A stretch of 64,000 nucleotides of DNA from Deltaproteobacteria bacterium (GTDB lineage: Bacteria; Myxococcota; Myxococcia; Myxococcales; 40CM-4-68-19), in contig VBKI01000070.1 in NCBI GenBank assembly GCA_005879535.1, forward strand, positions 105,847-169,846. The letters are read 5' to 3'. Both the position numbers and the translations under genes were made by a program. Every line of letters begins with the position of its first letter. The first letter of the stretch is position 1. Below are positions 44,399 through 52,406 of the stretch, piece by piece. The notes under the pieces were generated by a model that ran no database searches, had not been told where the DNA came from, and was given only the letters and a program-made list of their open reading frames with translations.

Positions 44399-45463
44399 TC
44401 AGGCCGTCAACGCAGCGAACTCGCGCAGGAACCGATCCATTTCCTCCGGTCTTCCCAGAGTGACGCGCAGGTGTTTGGGCATTGCCGGGAACAGCCGGCC
44501 GACCTCGACGCCGCGCTGGCGCAACGCCGCGATCAGCGGTTTCACCTCGCGCCGCGTGTCGATCATCACGAAGTTCGCCTGCGAGGGGATCATGGTGAAC
44601 CCGCGACGGCCCAGCTCCGCAACGACCTGAGCGCGGGTGGCTGCGTTTCGCCTGCGGCCCTGCTCCGCCCAGGCTGCGTCGGCCACGCTCGCCCGCCCCG
44701 CGGCCAGGGCGATCACGTTGACCGAATCCCACGCCGCCTGCGCTGCGAGCTTCGCGATCACCGCTGGCTGCGCGACCGCATATCCGAGCCGGACTCCGGC
44801 CATGCCGTAGATCTTCGAGAACGTGCGCGTCACGATCAGGCCGGGGCGCGTCTTCACCAGCGGCAGGACGCTCTCGTAGTCCGGACCGTCCGCGTAATGG
44901 TGGTAGGCCTCGTCGACCAGCACCGCGCTCGACGATGCCTGGAGGAACGCGCCCATCCGGGCCTTCGGCGTCACGCTCGCCGTGGGGTTGTTGGGATTGC
45001 AGACGTAGACGAGAGCCGCGCCTTCCCCCTGCATCCGAACGAGGTCGTGCGCAAACGCGGAATCGAGCGGGACGGTCACCACCGGCGACCCGCGCGCCTT
45101 TGCGTAAGCGGCGATCGCCTCGAACGTCGGCTCCGCCATCACCAGCTTGCCCGGATATGCGCTGGCGGCCAGCTTGAGGATCTCGCTCGATCCGTCGCCC
45201 AGCAGGAACCACTCGCGGGGCAGGCCATGCAGCCGTGACAGGTCGTCGATCAGCTGGCCGGCGGCCTCGTCGGGGTATCGCCATGCGCGGGCGCACGCCG
45301 CGCGCATGGCATCCAGCGCCGCCGGCGAAGGCCCATATGGATTCTCGTTGGCGCTGAGGCGGACGGCGGCCGGAACTGCTTCCGCGAGCAGCGGCCGCAC
45401 CGCGGCAGCCGCTACACCCGCACCCAACCATCGTCCGAGATCGCGCCTCGTCAAAGCATGCAT
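44399..45463 (-). CDS. Tat-signal PLP aminotransferase (HisC-like class I/II)
   Basis: 354 residues. TRRDLGRWLGAGVAAAAV is a twin-arginine-type leader, ending near AEA. The mature enzyme is a fold-type I PLP aminotransferase with LSANENPYGPSPAAL, GDGSSEILKLAASAY, CNPNNPTASV, VDEAYHHYADGP, RTFSKIYGMAGVRLGYA (PLP Lys) and SQANFVMID. It matches histidinol-phosphate aminotransferases in outline, but a Tat leader and absence of his genes argue for a periplasmic role on another substrate. Confidence 0.85.
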   Translation of the reverse strand: MHALTRRDLGRWLGAGVAAAAVRPLLAEAVPAAVRLSANENPYGPSPAALDAMRAACARAWRYPDEAAGQLIDDLSRLHGLPREWFLLGDGSSEILKLAASAYPGKLVMAEPTFEAIAAYAKARGSPVVTVPLDSAFAHDLVRMQGEGAALVYVCNPNNPTASVTPKARMGAFLQASSSAVLVDEAYHHYADGPDYESVLPLVKTRPGLIVTRTFSKIYGMAGVRLGYAVAQPAVIAKLAAQAAWDSVNVIALAAGRASVADAAWAEQGRRRNAATRAQVVAELGRRGFTMIPSQANFVMIDTRREVKPLIAALRQRGVEVGRLFPAMPKHLRVTLGRPEEMDRFLREFAALTA

Positions 45464-45499
45464 GGGTCGGCTCCCTTCGGAGCCGACTCTAGCGCTCGC

Positions 45500-46234
45500 T
45501 CAGACCGCTGTCCTCGCACAGGCAGGCGACGACAATCGCGCGACCAGACGCAACGGCATCAGCCGCGAAGGCACACCGACCAGCGTCTCGATGCCGAACC
45601 GACCGGCGAGCGCCTGCTCCAGGCGCGCGCGCCCGAAAGCGTGCAGGTGCCATTCCTCGTCCATTGCCCTGGACATCCTGTACTCGCCGGCCACCAGCCG
45701 GCTGCCGAGCGGGAGTCCGAAGAGGATCCTCTTGATGCGGTTGATCAGCACCTCGTTCGGAACCGAAATGACCGCGATGCCGCCCGGAGCCAGGACGCGA
45801 TGCATCTCGCGGATGACGGATTCCGGGTCGAGGACATGCTCGAGGACTTCGGAGCAGTAGACGCGATCGAACGCGCCGTCGCGGAACGGGAGCGCCATCG
45901 CGTCGCTGCGCACGAGGCTTGCGCGAGCGCCGAGGCGGACGCGCGCCTTGCGCAGGATGAACGGGGACAGATCGATGCCGAATTGCACGCCGCCGATACG
46001 CTCGAGCACGTTCCCGCCGCCGACGCCCACCTCGAGCACGCGCGAGGACGGCGTCGCGTCGAGAAGCCGGCGGATGGCCCGGACCCGCAGCTGTTCGACG
46101 GCGCGAATCAGCAGCGCGGATCTCGTGTGGTACGCATCCGGATCGAACCGGCGCACCATCTCCTCGTTCCAGGGCGCGAATTCCTGGCGATCCCGAGGCC
46201 GGGCCCGCCTGATTCCGGATGCTGTCGTCGCCAT
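45500..46234 (-). CDS. Class I SAM-dependent methyltransferase
   Basis: 244 residues. Motif I VLEVGVGGGNVLERI (about residues 65-79), FGIDLSPFIL, motif II/III AFDRVYCSEVLEHVLDPES and VLAPGGIAVISVPNE are all in place (Methyltransf_11 type). The C-terminal part (LHAFGRARLEQALAGRFGIETL) resembles small-molecule or lipid methyltransferases. Located 36 bp upstream of the aminotransferase on the same strand; its start faces the DHFR-like operon. Confidence 0.85.
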   Translation of the reverse strand: MATTASGIRRARPRDRQEFAPWNEEMVRRFDPDAYHTRSALLIRAVEQLRVRAIRRLLDATPSSRVLEVGVGGGNVLERIGGVQFGIDLSPFILRKARVRLGARASLVRSDAMALPFRDGAFDRVYCSEVLEHVLDPESVIREMHRVLAPGGIAVISVPNEVLINRIKRILFGLPLGSRLVAGEYRMSRAMDEEWHLHAFGRARLEQALAGRFGIETLVGVPSRLMPLRLVARLSSPACARTAV

Positions 46235-46333
46235 GCCAGCGCGGTGGCCATGGCCATGGCCCGGGGCAACTGCGGCATCGCCACCGACGTCCGGGACTCG
46301 ACGCTCGCGACTGCCCGGATGCGGATCGTCGGG

Positions 46334-46362
46334 TTGACATTTAAGTTAGTACTTAATAGTGT
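46334..46362 (+). promoter_or_regulatory. Sigma-70-type promoter of the DHFR-like/AHSA1/ArsR operon
   Basis: A perfect -35 box TTGACA (46334-46339) and, after 17 bases, TAGTGT (46357-46362) as a weak -10. Transcription would start about 46369, at the ATG, so a leaderless or very short-leader transcript is possible; the alternative -10 TTAATA gives a shorter spacer. Confidence 0.55.
46341..46356. promoter_or_regulatory. ArsR-type operator: TTAAGT-TAGT-ACTTAA inverted repeat
   Basis: A perfect 6-4-6 inverted repeat, strikingly AT-rich in this GC-rich DNA, exactly inside the -35/-10 spacer. Winged-helix repressors of the ArsR family bind such 12-2-12 or similar AT-rich dyads. The ArsR gene is the third gene of this operon, so autoregulation is the natural reading. 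Confidence 0.7.
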
Positions 46363-46369
46363 CGACGGC

Positions 46370-46933
46370 ATGCGAAAGCTCACCGTGTTCAATCAGATCT
46401 CGGTCGACGGTTACTTCAGGACGGCGGGTGGCGACTCCGCCTGGATGCACCAGCAGGACGACGATGCGGAGTTCAACGAATTCACCGCCTCCAATGCCCG
46501 GGGCGGAGGCGCGCTGCTCTTCGGCAGGACGACCTACGAGATGATGGCCAGTTTCTGGCCGACTCCGGCCGCGGCGGAGCAGTTCCCGGTCGTGGCGAAG
46601 CAGATGAACAGCCTTCCCAAGGTCGTGTTCTCGAGAACCCTGAAAAAGGTGTCGTGGAACAACACCAGACTGGCGAAGGGCGACCCGGTGGCGGAAGTGC
46701 GAAGGATGAAGAACGAGCCGGGAGAGCAGATGGTGATCATGGGAAGCGGCACCATCGTGTCGCAGCTGATGCCGGCGGGTTTGATCGACGAATACCAGTT
46801 CGTAGTCATTCCCGTGGTTCTCGGCGAAGGCAAGACCATGTTCGAAGGCACCAGGATGTTGAACCTGACGCTGACGAAGTCGCGCACGTTCCGCAACGGA
46901 AAGGCCTTCCTGGTCTACGAACCAAAGGCATGA
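46370..46933 (+). CDS. Dihydrofolate-reductase-like (RibD C-terminal domain) protein
   Basis: 187 residues. Begins MRKLTVFNQISVDGYF, with LLFGRTTYEMMASFWPT, KVVFSRTLKKVSW, MVIMGSGTIVSQLMPAGLIDEY and IPVVLGEGKTMFEG, the order seen in the RibD_C/YyaP-YwjB group. These bind NADPH but are rarely true DHFRs. First gene of an operon with an AHSA1 protein and an ArsR repressor, a recurrent trio in soil bacteria. No ribosome-binding site is obvious. Confidence 0.85.
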   Translation: MRKLTVFNQISVDGYFRTAGGDSAWMHQQDDDAEFNEFTASNARGGGALLFGRTTYEMMASFWPTPAAAEQFPVVAKQMNSLPKVVFSRTLKKVSWNNTRLAKGDPVAEVRRMKNEPGEQMVIMGSGTIVSQLMPAGLIDEYQFVVIPVVLGEGKTMFEGTRMLNLTLTKSRTFRNGKAFLVYEPKA

Positions 46934-46941
46934 GGCCACCC

Positions 46942-47466
46942 ATGGGCAACGATGACCCGTCTCGCAAAGGGCAAGTGGTCGTCGAAGGCGACACCGCGAC
47001 CCTGATCTTCAGGAGGATTCTCCGTCATGCGCCGGAGCACGTCTGGGATGCGATCGCCACGCCCGAGGGTCTGAAGGAATGGCTGATGTGCTCCGAGGCC
47101 AGGATCGATGGACGAACGGGCGGCACCATCGAGATGGTCTCCGGCCCGCCTCGATACCGCTCGAAGGGAAAGATCCTGAGTTGGGATCCGCCGCGTGCGT
47201 TCGAGTACGAATGGAACGTGGCTCCGGTCGCCGAGATGCCTCTCGGACAGAATGCCATCTTTCGTTACGAGTTGACCCCACGAGGAGGCTCGACTCTTCT
47301 GACGGTCACCTACCGTCGGATCACGAAGCAGACCGCTCCAGGCTTTCTGCCTGGAACCCATGCGTTCCTTGACCGGCTCGAAGCTCAACTCGACAAGAAA
47401 CCGCTGCCGGACTGGACCGGTCGATTCAACGAGCTTCTCAGCCAATATCCGGCCTGGACGAAGTGA
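46942..47466 (+). CDS. SRPBCC (AHSA1-like) domain protein
   Basis: 174 residues from the ATG at 46942; another ATG at 46930 overlaps the previous stop (ATGA) and adds four residues. ATLIFRRILRHAPEHVWDAIATPEGLKEWL, GGTIEMVSGPP, SWDPPRAFEYEWN and FRYELTPRGGSTLLTVTYR follow the AHSA1 family of the helix-grip fold, which encloses hydrophobic ligands. The ligand is unknown. Its partner is probably the ArsR protein encoded 4 bp downstream. Confidence 0.85.
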   Translation: MGNDDPSRKGQVVVEGDTATLIFRRILRHAPEHVWDAIATPEGLKEWLMCSEARIDGRTGGTIEMVSGPPRYRSKGKILSWDPPRAFEYEWNVAPVAEMPLGQNAIFRYELTPRGGSTLLTVTYRRITKQTAPGFLPGTHAFLDRLEAQLDKKPLPDWTGRFNELLSQYPAWTK

Positions 47467-47469
47467 CGC

Positions 47470-47805
47470 ATGCGACCCTTGCAGCAGAACGACGTGTTTC
47501 ACGCGATTGCGCACCCGGCGCGACGAACGATTCTCAGGCTGCTGAAAGGCGGGCAAAAGCCGGCGGGGAAGCTGGCTGAGTCCTTTGGGGTCTCGTTCGC
47601 AGCCGTCTCACAGCATCTCAAGGTCCTCAAAGATGCCGATCTGGTCTCGGAGCGACGCGAAGGGCGGCAGAGGATCTACCGGCTTCATCCGATGCCCTTG
47701 AAAGAGGTGGTGAGCTGGATCGACGAGTTCGAGGTCTTCTTCAATGCCCGACTTGATGCTCTCGCCGATCATCTGGATCGAAAGCATGGCCGAAAGAAGA
47801 AATGA
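47470..47805 (+). CDS. ArsR-family winged-helix repressor
   Basis: 111 residues: DVFHAIAHPARRTILRLLKGG and the recognition helix region GKLAESFGVSFAAVSQHLKVLKDADLVSERREGRQRIYRL. No CXC metal site, so not a classical arsenic/zinc sensor. The group usually pairs with AHSA1 proteins, as here. C-terminus ends in a basic HGRKKK. Likely binds the dyad at 46341-46356. Confidence 0.88.
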   Translation: MRPLQQNDVFHAIAHPARRTILRLLKGGQKPAGKLAESFGVSFAAVSQHLKVLKDADLVSERREGRQRIYRLHPMPLKEVVSWIDEFEVFFNARLDALADHLDRKHGRKKK

Positions 47806-47811
47806 GCCTGG

Positions 47812-48315
47812 TCACATCCGCTTTGCCCGCTCCTGCTCCAGCGTTGCGATCGCGCCCTCCAATGTCGCGATGTCCAGCCGCAGGCGGCTGCGCTCGTCAC
47901 TGCTGATCCACCAACTCTTGACCCTGCGCGCCATGCTCGCCAGGCTCTCGTTGGCTGCCTCGAGGGCGCGCTCGATGTCCGCCAGCTCCTCGACCCGGCG
48001 GAGGTCCGGCGGCAACGACTGCACGTACTCGTGCCGTCTGGCACCCCGCCAGATCCCGAACCAGATGACGGCGAACAGGGCGGTGAAGATGGCGACGAGC
48101 AGGAAGACCCCGTTGCCGATGCCCGACGACGGCTTTGCAAACGCGTACCGGACGCACGCGATCGTGGCGGCTGCCTGAGCCAGCCATGCGCAGAGCAGGA
48201 CGATGCGCGCGATCTGGCGGAGGAAAGGCGGCCCCTTGAACGCGAGAATCGCGGCGACGATCGGCGCCGCGACGAAGAGAATGAAGAAGGCCTGAAGGAG
48301 ATCGCTGGGAAGCAT
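47812..48315 (-). CDS. Membrane protein with C-terminal coiled coil, unknown function
   Basis: 167 residues. Two or three membrane spans (about residues 8-26, 38-58, 69-90) followed by a basic GARRHEYVQ and a long helical tail (RRVEELADIERALEAANESL, LRLDIATLEGAIATLEQE) that should form a coiled coil in the cytoplasm. No family recognised. It converges on the ArsR gene and diverges from the LemA gene. Confidence 0.6.
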   Translation of the reverse strand: MLPSDLLQAFFILFVAAPIVAAILAFKGPPFLRQIARIVLLCAWLAQAAATIACVRYAFAKPSSGIGNGVFLLVAIFTALFAVIWFGIWRGARRHEYVQSLPPDLRRVEELADIERALEAANESLASMARRVKSWWISSDERSRLRLDIATLEGAIATLEQERAKRM

Positions 48316-48553
48316 CGCGCCTCGCTCCGCACCAGGACGAGCATCCTGCAGCCGCGCGTCCCGTCAAAGTTTGCAGGTCCTCGCGTGCCGCAAGGATGTA
48401 TTGCGGGGTGGTCGCGGCGCGCGAAACGGGCGATGCCGCGCATCCGCCGCCACTTCGATGCGCCCTGTTCCGCCACGAGATTTGGACGCGCGCTGCGGCC
48501 ACCGATACCGTGCGCAGAGCCGGTCTCCGGTCGTTCAACCCAGGGGGAAATCG

Positions 48554-49141
48554 ATGATGGGCTGGATCGTCCTTGCCGTTCTGCTTCTCGCCGTCGTGCT
48601 CCTGGTGAGCGCCTACAATCGTCTGGTCGAGCTGCGCAACCGCTACAAGAACGCGTACTCGCAAATCGACGTCCAGCTCAAGCGTCGGTATGACCTGGTT
48701 CCCAACCTGGTCGAGACGGCAAAGGGCTACCTCAAGCACGAGCGCCAGACGCTGGAAGCGGTGATCCTGGCGAGGAACCAGGCCAGCCTCGCCGCACAGC
48801 GCGCTGCCGCCACTCCGGGCGAGGCCACGGCGATGCGGGACCTTGCGGGCGCGGAGGCAGCGCTGGGCGGCGCCCTGGGTCGCATGTTCGCGTTGGCCGA
48901 GGCGTACCCGGATCTGAAGTCGAATACGACCATGAACCAGCTCTCGGAGGAGCTCTCGTCGACCGAGAACAAGGTCGCCTTCGCCCGGCAGGCCTACAAC
49001 GACGCGGTGATGTCCTACAACACCGGCCGGGAGATCTTTCCGGTCTCGATCATCGCCGGAGCGACCGGCTTCGTCGAGGCGCGGCTCTTCGAGATCGAGC
49101 GCACGGTCGAGCGCGAGCCGGTGAAAGTCTCCTTCGCCTGA
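48554..49141 (+). CDS. lemA: LemA-family membrane protein
   Basis: 195 residues from the ATG at 48554 (an ATG follows at 48557), behind AGGGGGAAA. One N-terminal span with the short exterior end, then the LemA helical bundle: NRLVELRNRYKNAYSQIDV, LKRRYDLVPNLVETAKGYL, EAYPDLKSN, ELSSTENKVAFARQAYNDAV and YNTGREIFP. The function of LemA is unknown; it often precedes an M48 protease gene, and here that gene begins 11 bp later. Confidence 0.92.
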   Translation: MMGWIVLAVLLLAVVLLVSAYNRLVELRNRYKNAYSQIDVQLKRRYDLVPNLVETAKGYLKHERQTLEAVILARNQASLAAQRAAATPGEATAMRDLAGAEAALGGALGRMFALAEAYPDLKSNTTMNQLSEELSSTENKVAFARQAYNDAVMSYNTGREIFPVSIIAGATGFVEARLFEIERTVEREPVKVSFA

Positions 49142-49152
49142 GCCACGGACAG

Positions 49153-51102
49153 ATGGACTTCTTTGAGGCGCAGGAACGGGCGAAACGCCGGACGGGATGG
49201 CTGGTCGTGCTGTTCAGCCTCGCCGTCTGCGGAACGGTGATGGCGGTGTATGCCGTGGCAATGGGCGCCCTGCATTTGCTTGGCCTGCGTCTGTTGACCA
49301 ATCTGCCGACGCAATTCTGGGACCCCAACCTGTTCTGGAGGATCGCGGCCAACACCCTGATCTTGATCGTCGGGGTCAGCATCTACAAGACGCGGGCGGT
49401 GAGCGCCTCGGCGGATGCCATTGCTCTCGGCCTCGGTGGGCGCCTGTTGGATCCGAACACGGTCGACCCGCACGAGCGCCGGCTTCTCGACGTCGTGGAG
49501 GAGATGTCCATCGCGTCCGGGCTCCCGGTGCCTGCCGTGCATCTGTTGCCGCAAGAGGCGGGAATCAACGCGTTCGCCGTTGGCCTCGACGCCTCCCGCT
49601 CGGCGATCGCGGTGACCGACGGATGCCTCAGGCTGCTCTCGCGTGACGAGCTGCAGGGCGTCGTGGCCCACGAGTTCAGCCACCTTCTGAACGGCGACGC
49701 GAGGATGAACGTTCGCCTCCTGGGATTGGTCCACGGCATCCTGGTGATCGGCCTCATTGGCTCTGCGATCCTGAGGTCGTTTGGCCGGTCGAGCGACGGA
49801 AGCCGCCGCAAGGGCAATGTCGGCGGCTTGAGCGCCGTGATTTTCGTCGGGGTCTCGCTGTACGTGATTGGATCCATCGGCGTCTTCTTCGCGCGGCTCA
49901 TCAAGGCCGCGGTCAGCCGGCAACGCGAGCTGCTCGCCGATGCGGCGGGAGTGCAGTTCACCCGCAACCCGGCGGGGCTCGCGGGCGCGCTGAAGAAGAT
50001 CGGCCGTCTCTCGCGGGGCTCCCGCCTTCTCGCTCCCCGCGCGGAGGAGGCGAGCCACTTCTACTTCAGCGAGGGAATGGCGCGTTTCACCGCGCTGATG
50101 TCGACCCATCCTCCGCTGCCGGAGCGCATCCGACTCCTCGATCCGCAATTTGCCGGAGAGCTGCCGGAAGGGCAGCTCGAAGCTGTTGCGCTGGAGGATG
50201 AGATTCCAGGCGTCGCCGCCGCCGTCCCTGTCGCACAGCGACTCTCGCTGCGGCCCACCGTGGCGGTCGCCAGCATCGGAGCGCTCGGAGATCAGCACAT
50301 CGCCTACGCGCAATCCTTGCTGGCGCAAATTCCGCAGCGCCTCCGCGATTCCATCCGGGAGCCGTGGGTCGCGAGGGCCGTCGTACTGGCGCTGCTCCTC
50401 GACGGCAAGCCGGAGATCCGGACGGCGCAGTTGAAAGCCCTGCTCGCGATCGGCGATGCAAAGCTCGCCGAGGAGGTGTCCCGCGTGGCCGGCGCCCTGA
50501 GGACCTGTCCAGTGGAAGCGCGGCTGCCGGTCGTCGACCTCGCGCTGCCGGCTTTGAGGCGGTTGTCCCGCGCGCAGTGCGGCGATCTTCGCGCCGCCGT
50601 CGGCCGGCTGATCCGCGCCGACTCGCGCATCGGCTTGTTCGAATACACTCTGCAGCGTGTCCTGCTCCGCCATCTGGCCGCGCACTTCGGGCCGAGACGA
50701 CCGCCCGGGGGTCCGCAGGTCGAGGTCCGCGAAGCGTCGTCCCTCCTGCTCTCGATGCTCGCCTATGCGGGGGCCACGGATCCCGGCGAGGTTGCGCGAG
50801 CCTTCGAGGCGGCACGGGCGGAGTTGTCGCCGGGCCGCTTCCAGCTCACCCTGCTGCCGCGGAGCGATTGCGACCTGCATGCGCTGGATCGGGCCCTCGA
50901 CCGGCTCGTCGAGACGGCGCCGCGGCTCCGCGGCGAGATCCTCGGCGCCTGCGTCGCCGCCGTGGCGACGGACGGGAAAGTGACCATCGCCGAGGGCGAG
51001 ATGCTCCGCGCCATCTCCGACTCTCTCGGTTGTCCGATGCCGCCGCTGCTGCCCGGTGAGCACGTTCAGGCGATGGCCAGGCCTGCAACACGCACAGGCT
51101 GA
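49153..51102 (+). CDS. M48 family membrane metalloprotease with long C-terminal extension (TerB-like end)
   Basis: 649 residues. Two N-terminal spans, then GINAFAVG, the zinc motif His173-Glu-Phe-Ser-His177, two more spans, and the third ligand Glu259 in RQRELLADAAGVQF: an HtpX-type membrane protease. Normal HtpX ends near 300; this protein continues for 300 residues, helical, ending in ACVAAVATDGKVTIAEGEMLRAI, which has the TerB acidic loop pattern. The extension might recognise substrates or sense stress. Coupled with lemA. Confidence 0.85.
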   Translation: MDFFEAQERAKRRTGWLVVLFSLAVCGTVMAVYAVAMGALHLLGLRLLTNLPTQFWDPNLFWRIAANTLILIVGVSIYKTRAVSASADAIALGLGGRLLDPNTVDPHERRLLDVVEEMSIASGLPVPAVHLLPQEAGINAFAVGLDASRSAIAVTDGCLRLLSRDELQGVVAHEFSHLLNGDARMNVRLLGLVHGILVIGLIGSAILRSFGRSSDGSRRKGNVGGLSAVIFVGVSLYVIGSIGVFFARLIKAAVSRQRELLADAAGVQFTRNPAGLAGALKKIGRLSRGSRLLAPRAEEASHFYFSEGMARFTALMSTHPPLPERIRLLDPQFAGELPEGQLEAVALEDEIPGVAAAVPVAQRLSLRPTVAVASIGALGDQHIAYAQSLLAQIPQRLRDSIREPWVARAVVLALLLDGKPEIRTAQLKALLAIGDAKLAEEVSRVAGALRTCPVEARLPVVDLALPALRRLSRAQCGDLRAAVGRLIRADSRIGLFEYTLQRVLLRHLAAHFGPRRPPGGPQVEVREASSLLLSMLAYAGATDPGEVARAFEAARAELSPGRFQLTLLPRSDCDLHALDRALDRLVETAPRLRGEILGACVAAVATDGKVTIAEGEMLRAISDSLGCPMPPLLPGEHVQAMARPATRTG

Positions 51103-51123
51103 CTGACATCAAGGACAGATCGC

Positions 51124-52341
51124 CTACTCCGCGTAGATCTTGATGCCAGTCGCGGCGGCGAAGGAAAGCCGCTGCGCCTCGGCCCACTCCGGGTGGCGCA
51201 CGATCACGTGGCCGTCGGAGAGCAACGTCTGCTTCCAGTTCCGCCGCGGTGTGCCCTCGCGCAGGAGCTTCTCCTCCACCGCCCAGGGACCGGCCTCGCG
51301 CAGCCATTCGCGGAGCCCGTCGATGCGCGCGATGCGGCCCCGGCCGGCTGCGCGCTTGAAGACGATGCCGACGTTGTACTTCCGCGCGGTCGGCGCCTCG
51401 AACTTCTGCCAGGTCGCCACGCGCGCCCATTCGCGAAAGAGGTCGATGTCGCAGGTGTAATTCATCTGATCGACCAGGTGCGCGCCGCCGGGGCGGCAAC
51501 CGATCTCGCCGAAGATGGCCTCGCCCCTGGGAGTGAGGAACCACTCCATGTGCGTGAAGCCGTCGCCCATCCCCAGGGCGGTGAGAACCTTGCGGCCGAG
51601 CTCGACGCCAGGGGCGAGGCGCTCCTGGTACATGTCGCGCACGGTGATGATCACCGGGCTCACCCACTCCTGCGAGCGCGCCTCGAGCGGCTTGGGCAGG
51701 TAGGCGGCGACGTTCTCGAAGGCCGGCTTGCCGTCGATGCAGACGGTATCGAACGTGAACTCTTCGCCCTGCACGTACTCTTCGCAGCTCGCCTCCGGCA
51801 CACCGCGCGTCGCCTCCAGGGCCGCCTCCAGCTCCGCCCTGGTCCGGACCGCGTACGTATCGGCGCTGCCCGCCCCGGCGATCGGCTTGAGGATCAGCGG
51901 CAGTCCAATTGCCTCGGCGGCTTCGTACACCTCGCGCTTGGTGCGCACGCGGCGCGACCGTGGCACGCGAAGGCCCGCGGCGCGCACGCGCTCCTTCATC
52001 AGCTCCTTGTCGCGGAAGCCGCGCACCGTATCCGGGCTCATGCCGGGCAACCCCCAGCGGTCGCGCATCCGGGCGGCCAGCATCACCAGCACCTCCCAGT
52101 TGGCGAGGACCCGATCGACACTCTTGCCACGCAGCCAGGCAGTGGCGCGCGCCATCACGTCGTCCTCGTCGAGGATGCGCGGCACCTCCAGGTAATCGTG
52201 CAGGTGCGGCCGCACTTCGGCGGGCAGCGCCGCGCGACGCGTGTCGCCGATGCCGAGCACCTCCGCGCCCACCTCGGAAAGCCCGCGCGTGTACTGGATC
52301 ATCTCGGGCGGAAACGCAGGCGAGAGGAAGACCGCGCGCAT
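51124..52341 (-). CDS. ATP-grasp ligase 1 of amidoligase cluster
   Basis: 405 residues. N-terminal Rossmann-like PreATP-grasp (MRAVFLSPAFPPEMIQYTRG, VLGIGDT), ATP lysines in LPLILKPIAGAGSADTYAV, EEYVQGEEFTFDTVC, and Mg site HMEWFLTPRGEAIFGEIGCRPGG. Such enzymes join a carboxylate to an amine through an acyl phosphate. It is transcribed away from the other cluster genes, from a 65-bp divergent spacer shared with ligase 2. Confidence 0.85.
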   Translation of the reverse strand: MRAVFLSPAFPPEMIQYTRGLSEVGAEVLGIGDTRRAALPAEVRPHLHDYLEVPRILDEDDVMARATAWLRGKSVDRVLANWEVLVMLAARMRDRWGLPGMSPDTVRGFRDKELMKERVRAAGLRVPRSRRVRTKREVYEAAEAIGLPLILKPIAGAGSADTYAVRTRAELEAALEATRGVPEASCEEYVQGEEFTFDTVCIDGKPAFENVAAYLPKPLEARSQEWVSPVIITVRDMYQERLAPGVELGRKVLTALGMGDGFTHMEWFLTPRGEAIFGEIGCRPGGAHLVDQMNYTCDIDLFREWARVATWQKFEAPTARKYNVGIVFKRAAGRGRIARIDGLREWLREAGPWAVEEKLLREGTPRRNWKQTLLSDGHVIVRHPEWAEAQRLSFAAATGIKIYAE

Positions 52342-52406
52342 CGAGGGCAGCTTAGCACCCGGAGCGGTTTGACGGAGTCGCCGCGGATCGCCATTCTCCC
52401 GCCGCC

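Noticed and set aside
51080-51100. GCCTG/CAGGC hairpin after the M48 gene as a terminator
   Set aside because: Five-bp stem, nine-base loop, no T-tract, and it lies within the coding end.
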